From XYD12-FULL-36-8 sp964391015 (GTDB taxonomy: Bacteria > Bacteroidota > Ignavibacteria > Ignavibacteriales > Ignavibacteriaceae): 64,000 nucleotides of DNA. Below the pieces are notes generated by a model. It ran no database searches, was not told where the DNA came from, and was given only the letters and a program-made list of their open reading frames with translations. Below are positions 35,601-43,322 of the stretch, in pieces (positions within the stretch are counted from its first letter, which is position 1; every line of letters begins with the position of its first letter). The stretch covers positions 1 to 64,000 of the forward strand of contig CAYMKU010000002.1 of the NCBI GenBank assembly GCA_964391015.1, read 5' to 3'. Position numbers and translations under genes: made by a program.

Positions 35601-36878
35601 AAAAAGTGAATTACTTGAATCTCCAATTGTATTATATTCAGCATCAAAAATTCTTACTTTTGCTCGCCATGTTCCTATGTAGGGTACTGTCCAAGAATAA
35701 TATCCAGTATTAGCCGTAGAAGCAACTATAGGTATCCACGAAGCACCATTGTCTGTTGTATATTCAATTCTAACGTTGTTAACAAGTCCGGAGGTCGTCC
35801 AAGCAATTGAATAAACGTTGCCAGATATCAAGATCTCATTACCATTTGGCGATGTGAGAGTTAAAGCATCAACTGGGAAAGTCAATCCTATAGCATCAGA
35901 AAGTTTTTTCCTCGCAGCATCAGTATTTCTAAGATTATAAGCTTGTTCGACATGAATAAATCTTCCTGAGGACGTTGAGGCAGCTTGTGAACAAGGATTC
36001 GAACTTCCATTTATCAATCTGCCTTGAGTATTATCTGTAGCTATAAGCTGTGTCCATGATAAATCGATGTGAGGAATTTTAAAAGTTAGTGTATCGTCAA
36101 TCAGAAGTAATTTACCTCGCAGAACTGAAACATAATCAGGATCCGGTGTATTTCTAGTTCCATTACTTATAATCAAATCAGGATCACCAGGATCTTGAGA
36201 AAAACCATGAACCTGAATCACCATCAAATTTGTGATATTTGAATTTAATATCTCGGTACACTTATATAATGTTCCGTTGACAACATGAGCCTGATCAGAT
36301 ATTTTATAGGGTTCATCTTGACCTGTACAAACCTGTGAGGTTCCGCTACATGTTGTCGGATTTGAGTTGTTGCACCTGTGCGTTCCCGTAACAAAAAATG
36401 CTCTGCAGCTAAGACTTTTAAAAATATAGAATCCTTGTTTTCCTGTAAAAGAATCATATTTAGGATGGGGTGATTGGATAAATAATTTTGTTCTGGCTGC
36501 GTTAGGATTATAGATAAACATTCCCCAATAATTAGTTGATGCACTTTTTTTCTCAAGAATGTAATATTTTTTATTTGGATTTACAGAATTATCTGTGTAT
36601 TCGACTAACCTATATCCGATTCCATCTGCAGTTGAATGTGCAGAAGAATAATGCCCCTGAAGAATATAGTTAATCACGTTTGACCAAGTCGTCAGATCAG
36701 AGCTTGATGGTGGCTGATAGTCATTGCCTCCATATGTTGACGGAAGTGATGAGATAAAATTGTCGACATATGTCGTAAGATTACCTGTAATGTTAACCTG
36801 CGAATTAGAGATGGAAGATATAACTAAACTAAAAAAAATAGTAAATGTTTTACTTAGTACTAAAATATTTGTTTTCAT
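32664..36878 (-). CDS. Giant surface protein with M23 metallopeptidase, repeat and dockerin-like domains
   Basis: 1404 aa. Signal peptide at the N-terminus (ending SISNSQ). An N-terminal domain of about 330 aa contains CNNSNPTTCSGTSQVC and is unassigned. Next is an Ig-like/Ser-Thr-rich module (LTSPNGNEILISGNVYSIAWTT), then an M23 (LAS) peptidase domain at about 430-570 with FHRGIDF (HxxxD zinc ligands) and HLHLEL (HxH). About 450 aa of the repeat domain shared with the three next surface proteins follows (SGNWTGAIW, LVIDKPLGK, EGRNLTG, LSHIRSG). It ends with an EGFYNG/KHRNSIQTWS module and two dockerin-like calcium motifs (GDVNFDEFIDGSDVS, LTGDDFVDGADVS). There is no T9SS sorting domain. It may cut cross-bridges in peptidoglycan or another peptide polymer. 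Confidence 0.83.
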   Translation of the reverse strand: MKTNILVLSKTFTIFFSLVISSISNSQVNITGNLTTYVDNFISSLPSTYGGNDYQPPSSSDLTTWSNVINYILQGHYSSAHSTADGIGYRLVEYTDNSVNPNKKYYILEKKSASTNYWGMFIYNPNAARTKLFIQSPHPKYDSFTGKQGFYIFKSLSCRAFFVTGTHRCNNSNPTTCSGTSQVCTGQDEPYKISDQAHVVNGTLYKCTEILNSNITNLMVIQVHGFSQDPGDPDLIISNGTRNTPDPDYVSVLRGKLLLIDDTLTFKIPHIDLSWTQLIATDNTQGRLINGSSNPCSQAASTSSGRFIHVEQAYNLRNTDAARKKLSDAIGLTFPVDALTLTSPNGNEILISGNVYSIAWTTSGLVNNVRIEYTTDNGASWIPIVASTANTGYYSWTVPYIGTWRAKVRIFDAEYNTIGDSSNSLFKIKHAVYPTTGLTLFVDPASAFGPRKLSGVYDFHRGIDFPGSYNIPIHPALPGVIVRKEDSTVTAGTGLQRFGNWILIRIDSVSGQPLHNAYLHLNGFHRFNVGDTVTTSDTIGFMGKSGYEINTVHLHLELYKNLSGTTIDKDKAKNPIEILPYNNSNSYSINFLTSGDSSAAQISIPETELDFDGITIYGSLSSRTIGFNSRVGIDPVNNDNPSYNNVFIDPVQFIQDSSMQNLKFWTKNNEIGAIDSVNITDVKGYSFTISQSSAGNRYAVVSGNWTGAIWAYTAGGVAGSASTPLNMNDIIINSNVTVTVNTSSAECKSVSFSATTSKFIFSSGSILSVHGDFTLATTTHNAFSSWSSGAKLRFAGNEPIQLIRNLYKDASTFSSSFIELVIDKPLGKVTTEDSVRLNIGSSIDIVSGIMELGYRADIEGRNLTGISSTTPTITIQAGGKFEMIGSLSHIRSGTSSSMNPIGKMTVYGVAILRTTSSLGMSIGGIDVKSGGTLYFDSFTSSYPNLVKTGIVNIENGGKTQINSVVPFWHSASSVNLQSGGNYIINSSPSNVDYSFPLTFTNNGAIEYGYSGNQAIKTLAYCGLKISGSGSKSLNGNITVNENLVINGGNLVTGQYKVTLLSLALLSEINGAKLLGKVNTTRNLTQYNNNSFGGIGVEINALGTSPGSTYIERVNDTVITSCGNSSIKRYFIITPTINNLLNADLIFHYDETELNGIMETDLRLFKSTNSGGTWNYVNGVVNNQYNTITSSGINNFSYWTAADSGAPLSIKTLNLIAFIEGFYNGTTMIPDTITVELHNTFLPYEVIEQIKTVLNSDGATVANSILASDAIPYYLVIKHRNSIQTWSANGQFFTDGILNFNFTTSQNQSYGNNLKNTYGKWCIFNGDVNFDEFIDGSDVSEIFNAAILGTSGYVITDLTGDDFVDGADVSTSYNNSLLGVGAFYPATMLMKKGKNQLENFIHIDE

Positions 36879-37007
36879 ATTCTAACATATTCGTCAAAAA
36901 AATAATGTCTTTCCATACCCATATCAATGTGCAAATTATTTAAGTCTTTATCACTCTCTACAAAATCATAGCCACTCAAACTTTTCTTCTATTAGTGTTT
37001 TTTACTT

Positions 37008-39653
37008 CTAAGGATAATAAGCACCTGCACCAAGATTACTATTGTTGAAAGCTATTGACACATCCGTACCATCGACAAAATCATCCCCAGTCAAATCTGT
37101 TACAACATAGCCACCCGTACCCAAATTCGCATCATTGAAACAATCTGACACATCAGATCCATCAATAAATTCATCTCCATTTACATCTCCATTGTATAAA
37201 CACCACTTCCCCGAAACATTTTTCATATTATCACCATAAGCTTGAGATTGTGCCATAGTGAAATTATAGGTCATTATTCCTCCGCTGAATGAATGACCAC
37301 TTGAACTCCATGTCTGTATAGAATTTCGATGCTTAATTACAATATAATATAAAGTAGCTTCGGCAGCTGAAGAGAAACTTACAGTAGCGTTTCCACTCGA
37401 ATTAAGTACTACCTTAGCTTGATCAATTAATAAATATGGTGATGTAATACTATGCAACTCAACTGTGACACTATCTATTGCCATATTGTTGCCATCATAA
37501 AACCCTTCAATAAGTGCTGTAAGGTTTAATGTCTTTAAAGAAAGAGGAGCATTTTCATCACTGATTGTCCAATTTGAAAATGATGTTGTATTTACAGTTA
37601 TTGTTCTAGGGTCTGAAACAGACACATTCGTTGGCAAGCCAACAGCACTCCATGAACTGCCATTATAACTATATACTATTGCTTTATTGTTGGCAGAGAA
37701 TATTTTACCATTATCATCAGAGGATAGCCAAGATAAAGTAAGTTCTCTACCATTTGTTGGCGGATTGTCTGATTGTATTGTCCATTTACGAGCTATGCTA
37801 TTATTCCCATTTCCAGTCACAATACCATTCGCGCCACTTACTCTAGTTACACTAACATTTCCAAGATTATCAGAACCGGAACTTAGGGTAACTCCAATTC
37901 CACCAAAGTTTGAAGAACCAGTACCCACATTTCGACTGGTTGTAAGATTTCCAATTACATATCTGCCTGTGATTTCTCCAACAAGACTAGCAAATGATGC
38001 AAGTGTAATTGTATATGTACCTGTTGCAATGGTAGAAGCACTTGTTCCAAAACTAAGAGTATCGTTAACTGTTAAGTTACTTCCTAATGTTATTCCTTGA
38101 TTAGAAGTTACTTCAAGATCAGCAAGTGTTGAGTTAGAGGTGGGTGCTTCATTTCCAGTAGTAACATTTTCTACAGTGCTTGTATAGCTTAGATTCACAC
38201 TTGAGCCAAACACGGGTGCAGTTGACAATGTGCCCCGGGCACGAGAAATGGTTGCTCCATCTCCCAATGTTAGCACTTTATCATCTGCAGCACCATTATT
38301 ATCAAATTGACCAAGAGTTAGAGTTAGTGTTCCTGGAATAGTTCTATTTGCATGTAATGTAACTCCACCAGAATTATATATTTGAACATTTTGAGGCCCA
38401 TTTGACGCTGGCCATTCGGCATCAGTTGTTATTTGAGTAGTGGCTTGTCCGGAGGCCCCATACCGCAATCTGGCCGCCGCATTGTATGTTAAGGTAAAAC
38501 CATTTAGGGTTAAGGAAGTAAACGTACCTGACAATTGAAGAGCCTCCTCTATAGTTGTATTAACCCCTAAAGATTTTGAACCAGCTCCCGAAAGTATTAG
38601 GGTCTTGTAACTTAAAATGCCCGACGGAAGATTAGTAGCTGAACTACTCGAAAAACGAAAGGAACTCCCACTATTTTGAGTTATTCCACCCTGAGGAATT
38701 GTTGTTGACGTGGCTGCTGCTTCATATTCACCACCGTTATTAATTATTACTGACACAGGAATTGTATCGTTTGTATACCAAAAGGAAGTTGTAGATAACC
38801 GATTAATAAATGTTCCTCCATTCTTTATTGTAATTGTACCTGCATTAAAAGTATTTGAAGATGTACTTCGCCCTGTTGGAAATTCAATTATTCCACCGCT
38901 CTCTATATCAACGTCAGTAAAATTCATTCGGTTACTGCTTCCGCATGCAAGATAGGCAACTCCAGAAACTTTCAATTTACCAATCTTAGATGTTGTGACT
39001 CCACTTGTGAAATTTCCTCGTCTTATATGAGAAGCTCCGCCTTTCATATCAAATACAGCTCCAGCCGATACAGTTATTGTGGGAGTTGTAGCATTACCGC
39101 TTGTGTTTCTTCCTTCAAGATCGTCTGTTGAACCAAGTTCAAACGTTCCACTAAGAACTGACAAACTCGTACCAATACCTAATTTATAATCCCCACCAGC
39201 CGAGGTGAAAAATTTCCCCGATGATTTATCAATAACAAGTTCATCAAAGCGAAGAGGATATGGTGAAGTGCTGGTTGTTCCTAAATTAGTTATTGTTTGT
39301 GTCACTGCGGTACCCGTAAAGATAAACTTTGCACCAGGCACCCATAATGAACTGTCAGAATAAAAAGGATTGACAGAATTATTATAACGGTTGAAATTGC
39401 CATAACATTTTAAGTTTGCACTAAGGCCAAGTCTTGCAACCGTATCCGCAAATGAAATATTATTGCATGATGATTCAACATCTACTGTAACAATATGTCC
39501 AGCACCAATAATCACATCGTCGGTTGAAGTGGGAACAGCACCACCAATCCAAGTAGATGTAGAACTCCAAATTCCACTGCCGGCAGAAGTAATTTGCGCG
39601 CGCAGATTCATACTGATTAAAGTTATAACTGCAAATAATAATATTTTTTTCAT
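37008..39653 (-). CDS. Large surface repeat protein with dockerin-like tail
   Basis: 881 aa from ATG 39653; an ATG two codons upstream (39657-39659) is less well spaced from the GAAGAG. Signal peptide ends MNLRAQ. The mature start SGIWSSTSTWIGGAVPTSTD opens a roughly 400-aa domain also found in the three neighbouring genes (LVIDKSSGK, LEGRNTSG, ASHIRRGNF, VDIESGG). It is probably a right-handed beta-helix or similar fold, because it is full of short T/S/G/N strands. The tail is the EGFYDG/KHRNSIQTWS module and two dockerin-like repeats (GDVNGDEFIDGSDVS, LTGDDFVDGTDVS). No catalytic motif seen and no T9SS sorting domain. Confidence 0.8.
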   Translation of the reverse strand: MKKILLFAVITLISMNLRAQITSAGSGIWSSTSTWIGGAVPTSTDDVIIGAGHIVTVDVESSCNNISFADTVARLGLSANLKCYGNFNRYNNSVNPFYSDSSLWVPGAKFIFTGTAVTQTITNLGTTSTSPYPLRFDELVIDKSSGKFFTSAGGDYKLGIGTSLSVLSGTFELGSTDDLEGRNTSGNATTPTITVSAGAVFDMKGGASHIRRGNFTSGVTTSKIGKLKVSGVAYLACGSSNRMNFTDVDIESGGIIEFPTGRSTSSNTFNAGTITIKNGGTFINRLSTTSFWYTNDTIPVSVIINNGGEYEAAATSTTIPQGGITQNSGSSFRFSSSSATNLPSGILSYKTLILSGAGSKSLGVNTTIEEALQLSGTFTSLTLNGFTLTYNAAARLRYGASGQATTQITTDAEWPASNGPQNVQIYNSGGVTLHANRTIPGTLTLTLGQFDNNGAADDKVLTLGDGATISRARGTLSTAPVFGSSVNLSYTSTVENVTTGNEAPTSNSTLADLEVTSNQGITLGSNLTVNDTLSFGTSASTIATGTYTITLASFASLVGEITGRYVIGNLTTSRNVGTGSSNFGGIGVTLSSGSDNLGNVSVTRVSGANGIVTGNGNNSIARKWTIQSDNPPTNGRELTLSWLSSDDNGKIFSANNKAIVYSYNGSSWSAVGLPTNVSVSDPRTITVNTTSFSNWTISDENAPLSLKTLNLTALIEGFYDGNNMAIDSVTVELHSITSPYLLIDQAKVVLNSSGNATVSFSSAAEATLYYIVIKHRNSIQTWSSSGHSFSGGIMTYNFTMAQSQAYGDNMKNVSGKWCLYNGDVNGDEFIDGSDVSDCFNDANLGTGGYVVTDLTGDDFVDGTDVSIAFNNSNLGAGAYYP

Positions 39654-39741
39654 GTGCATCTCTTCATTTTATATTATTTGATCTTCTATTTATTTTTTAA
39701 TTAAAGTGGCTCAAGATTATTTCTCTTTATCATTTAAAACT

Positions 39742-39770
39742 CAAATGGGTGAAGCTTATCCACCCGTTTG
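39742..39770 (-). terminator. Possible terminator downstream of the 1123-aa surface protein
   Basis: A 10-bp stem with one G-U pair, CAAATGGGTG (39742-39751) and CACCCGTTTG (39761-39770), and a 9-nt loop lies just past the stop at 39783 in the minus direction. The following T tract is weak (AGTTTTAAATG). Confidence 0.45.
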
Positions 39771-39782
39771 GTGACTTAATAT

Positions 39783-42700
39783 TTACTTTGCTAACACAAA
39801 TTTCTTTATTTGTGTAAATGTCTGTGTAGCTGAATTTTGATTCGTTGCCGTTATTCTATAAATATATGCTCCCGAAGCTAAGTTTAACCTACTTGCATCT
39901 ATCTCAGCCGTATAATAACCAGCTGCTAATTTGTCATTTATCAAAGTGACTATTTTCTCTCCGGTAATTCCATATATCTCAATCATTACCTTTGAATCAA
40001 ATGGTAATTGATAATCAATCTTTGTTGTCGGGTTGAATGGATTCGGATAATTTTGACTTATCGCATACTTTTTAGGTAATTCAATTTCTGTTTCAACAAC
40101 ATTGCTGTATTCATTACTTCCATCAGCATCTATCATTTTTATTCTATACTGACATTTCCCAGCCGCTACATTCTTATCAACAAAGCTGTAATCCTTGGGT
40201 GAATTACTATTTCCCATCGCAGCAACTTCACCAATTTGCATCCATTCTGTATTTGCTGATTTTCTCTCAACATCAAACTTCAAACTGTTGGTCTCTGTCG
40301 CTGTCTTCCATGATAACTGAACAACACCATTCTTTACTGATGCACTGAAAGATGTTAGCTCTACTGGGCCTGCTCCTTCATTTGCTGCCCAAAAATCTGA
40401 AAAGCTCGCAACCGTTGCACTCAATTCATTTGTTGCAGTATTTGCTAACCCAAATGGTACCCAATTTGGATTATCATATTTTAATGTATATAGATTAGAC
40501 TCAACTCCAACAACGTCAGCATCAACATATTTGAACTTTGTATCGCATGAGAATGATGATATTCCACTTTGGCTTACCGTCCAATAACGACTGATATAAT
40601 CCGTCGGTGGAAGCAATGGGGTTGGATGCTGTGAGTTAACAAGCTTTACACCAGCATATGCTGAAGAAAATGAACCGCTTGTAAAATCCAGTAAAACTGG
40701 TGAGTATTCCGTGGTTCCAGTGTTATCACCAACAGGATATGTGAATGAACCTACACCAGAAAATTCTTTTCGCAATTCTCCAGAACCAGTTGCTACTACC
40801 ATATTTGTAGCAGACGGTGTCCCAATTATTGTCGAGGAACTTCCTAAAGTTAGAATATTAGATCCAAGAGTAAGTAAACCATTTGTCAACAATAAGTTTC
40901 CATTTACAGTTGCATTTGTACCAAGAGTCATCCCTTGGGAACCGGAAATCTCTAAGTTATTCAAAACTGTCGTAGCTGTTGGTAATTCAGGACCAGAAGT
41001 AACATTTGCAATACTGCTTGTGTAACGAAGATTTACTGAAGTGTTGAAATTTGGTGCAGTCCCTATTGTACCAGTAGCGCGTGAAATAGTGGTCCCATTG
41101 CCTAATGCTAAGACTGCTGTCGGATTTGTAATGTTATCAATACTTCCGCTTGTTAACCGGAGCGTTCCGTTTAAAGAGACCGTACCAGTGCCTGCAAACT
41201 GCAGAATACCGCTATTATTTGTTTCCAGAGAATCGGCGATTGTTCTGTTTCCACCAAGTGTCCAAATTTTCTTAGTTCCAGCATTCGTAAAACTTATTTC
41301 AAGACGATAATAATCCATATCTATGACTGTTTGATCCCCAGAAAAACTTGAGGGACGAGCATATCGAAAAGTTCCGTTATTGTTAAGAGTTGGTGGTAAT
41401 GGTGTTGTTGTTGAAGTAGTTTTAAATATTCCACCATTGTTAAGGGTAACAATCGATCCTGTAAACCATAAATTAGTTGTGGTAGTATTTTCAAGCGTTC
41501 CTCCATTCTTAACAGTTACCGTACCTGGATTAAATACATTTGCACTTCCACCGGTTTCCAAAGTAAGTGTTCCTCCACTCTCAATATCTATGTTTCCAAA
41601 ATTTATTTTATTGGTACTGGTGGTAGTAATTATAGCTTGTCCATATATAGTAAGTTTGCCAATTTGTGTGCCCGCTGTTGTTCCAGATTGAATTTGTGTA
41701 GCTCCGGCTAAGACGCTAAAAATTCCACCGCTTTGTACGGTAATCGTAGGTGTAGTCGCTGTTCCAGTAATATCCCTCCCATTAATATCGTCAGAGGGGG
41801 CTATTTCAAATGTTCCACTTATTACTTCTAAGCTCGTCCCAAGATTTATTTTCTCATTAGTTGCGGTTGTTGTTAACTTCCCCGCGCTTTTATCTATTTG
41901 CATTTCCATGAAAGATGTTGACATTGTGGATCCAGTGTTCCATCCACTTAAGGTTTGAACTGGTGCTGATCCCGCAAATTTTATCTTTGCCCCGGATGGC
42001 CAAGAACTAAATATATTTTGAGTAGAATTACCCAGGATAAAATCTCCGTACACACTTAAGACGCTACCTGAAGAACCCATTACCAACAGTCCCGTTGTTC
42101 CAATTGGATCGAACTCGATTGAATTACATTGTGCTGTTCCATCGTCAACTATTACAGGAAATGACGCATTTATATAAACATTTTCCGAGGAAGTCGGAAC
42201 TACTCCTCCATCCCATATCGATCCTGAACTCCAGTTACCCGATGCAACCGATTTAATTCCTCCTGTTCCACTTACAGAAGCATTCTGAGTTCCAGCACCA
42301 GTACTTGAGCAAGCTATGTTTCCACTATATTTGACGTAGGCAAGGGGAGTAAATCTAGCATCGATTGTTGTTGTAGGTACCGAACCACCACTTTGTGTAA
42401 GTGTTATTGGGCTTGTTGCAAATGGATTTGCACCAGTTCTAATTTCAAAGCCAGTTGGTGGTGTGACAGTAATATCATTTGTAAGACTAGTTCCTGAAAC
42501 AGTAAAGCTCGATGAAGTTGATGAATTACCAACTTTAATATATCCAAATGCACCATTAAAACCGATTGTGTTTAATGTAATTGTTGGACCGCTCACTGTT
42601 CCCTGAACATTAAAATCATCTATTCTATATGTTCCAGAGTTATTAAGCTGTGTCCACGTCCAACGAAACTGAAGGTTAGAAACACCTTCAGCCCCAACAG

Positions 42701-43154
42701 GTAAGGTCAATCTTGTTCCACTATTAATAAGAGCCCATGTACCAGTATTAGCAACTTCAGTATAAGAAACACTATTCCATGTCGAACCATTACTGCTCCA
42801 CTCAAACGTTACTGGATTTGTGAATGTACTTGTTCTTCGTGCGCCCCAGATAACTGTAATGCTTGAATATCCTACTGTCGATAAACTATTGTTGAAAGTC
42901 AAACTAAGTGTTGCTAAATTCGCATGATTTGTAGCGACTACATTATTTCCGCCTGTTGCTCCAGTATAACCACTTGAAGCTGACGCTGTGCTAATCGCCC
43001 ATGTGTTAGTACCAGCTGTAGCCGTCCACCCTGTCGGAAGTGAGCCACCACCTGTACCAAAACTTTGTGTGTAGAGTGTTGTTTGCCCCCACGATATTGT
43101 ATTCATCAGCACAAAAAAACTGATAATACAAATGAAACCGAAAAGAGTTTTCAT
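39783..43154 (-). CDS. Large surface repeat protein with T9SS sorting domain
   Basis: 1123 aa. Signal peptide ends ISWGQ. An N-terminal jelly-roll-like segment (TLYTQSFGTGGGSLPTGWTA) and an Ig-like domain (ITVTPPTGFEIRTG) precede the domain shared with the paralogues (VASGNWSSGSIWDGGVVP, QIDKSAGK, INGRDITG, IDIESGG). Further beta repeats follow, then PVELTSFSASVKNG and a type A T9SS sorting domain (NYPNPFNPTT, ASGAYIYRI). Exported to the surface by T9SS; probably adhesin or matrix-like. A short leader ORF with an exceptional ribosome-binding site lies 73 bp upstream. Confidence 0.85.
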   Translation of the reverse strand: MKTLFGFICIISFFVLMNTISWGQTTLYTQSFGTGGGSLPTGWTATAGTNTWAISTASASSGYTGATGGNNVVATNHANLATLSLTFNNSLSTVGYSSITVIWGARRTSTFTNPVTFEWSSNGSTWNSVSYTEVANTGTWALINSGTRLTLPVGAEGVSNLQFRWTWTQLNNSGTYRIDDFNVQGTVSGPTITLNTIGFNGAFGYIKVGNSSTSSSFTVSGTSLTNDITVTPPTGFEIRTGANPFATSPITLTQSGGSVPTTTIDARFTPLAYVKYSGNIACSSTGAGTQNASVSGTGGIKSVASGNWSSGSIWDGGVVPTSSENVYINASFPVIVDDGTAQCNSIEFDPIGTTGLLVMGSSGSVLSVYGDFILGNSTQNIFSSWPSGAKIKFAGSAPVQTLSGWNTGSTMSTSFMEMQIDKSAGKLTTTATNEKINLGTSLEVISGTFEIAPSDDINGRDITGTATTPTITVQSGGIFSVLAGATQIQSGTTAGTQIGKLTIYGQAIITTTSTNKINFGNIDIESGGTLTLETGGSANVFNPGTVTVKNGGTLENTTTTNLWFTGSIVTLNNGGIFKTTSTTTPLPPTLNNNGTFRYARPSSFSGDQTVIDMDYYRLEISFTNAGTKKIWTLGGNRTIADSLETNNSGILQFAGTGTVSLNGTLRLTSGSIDNITNPTAVLALGNGTTISRATGTIGTAPNFNTSVNLRYTSSIANVTSGPELPTATTVLNNLEISGSQGMTLGTNATVNGNLLLTNGLLTLGSNILTLGSSSTIIGTPSATNMVVATGSGELRKEFSGVGSFTYPVGDNTGTTEYSPVLLDFTSGSFSSAYAGVKLVNSQHPTPLLPPTDYISRYWTVSQSGISSFSCDTKFKYVDADVVGVESNLYTLKYDNPNWVPFGLANTATNELSATVASFSDFWAANEGAGPVELTSFSASVKNGVVQLSWKTATETNSLKFDVERKSANTEWMQIGEVAAMGNSNSPKDYSFVDKNVAAGKCQYRIKMIDADGSNEYSNVVETEIELPKKYAISQNYPNPFNPTTKIDYQLPFDSKVMIEIYGITGEKIVTLINDKLAAGYYTAEIDASRLNLASGAYIYRITATNQNSATQTFTQIKKFVLAK

Positions 43155-43227
43155 AACTTATCCTTGTATCTAATTGTTAATAAAATTAATGTTTTACTCT
43201 AAATAAAGTATGAGAATAAACGTGTAT

Positions 43228-43278
43228 TCAGTAAAAACTGAATAACAGAACTACGGTAACGACTATAAAGATATTCAT
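43228..43278 (-). CDS. Possible 16-aa hydrophobic leader peptide
   Basis: ATG at 43278 is preceded by AGGAGGTGCTT, the strongest Shine-Dalgarno sequence I noticed in the window. The frame encodes MNIFIVVTVVLLFSFY and stops within an 8-bp perfect hairpin (TATTCAGT 43225-43232, ACTGAATA 43237-43244, AAAA loop). The large surface protein gene starts 73 bp further on. This could be a regulatory leader or a genuine micro-peptide; chance cannot be excluded. Confidence 0.35.
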   Translation of the reverse strand: MNIFIVVTVVLLFSFY

Positions 43279-43322
43279 AAGCACCTCCTATTTATTTATG
43301 AATGCTATTGATTAACTACCCT

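Noticed and set aside
37687..38100. 137-codon plus-strand frame inside a surface protein gene
   Set aside because: It is antisense to a well-supported repeat protein; its Pro/Val-rich composition is the mirror of Thr/Gly/Asn-rich coding on the other strand.
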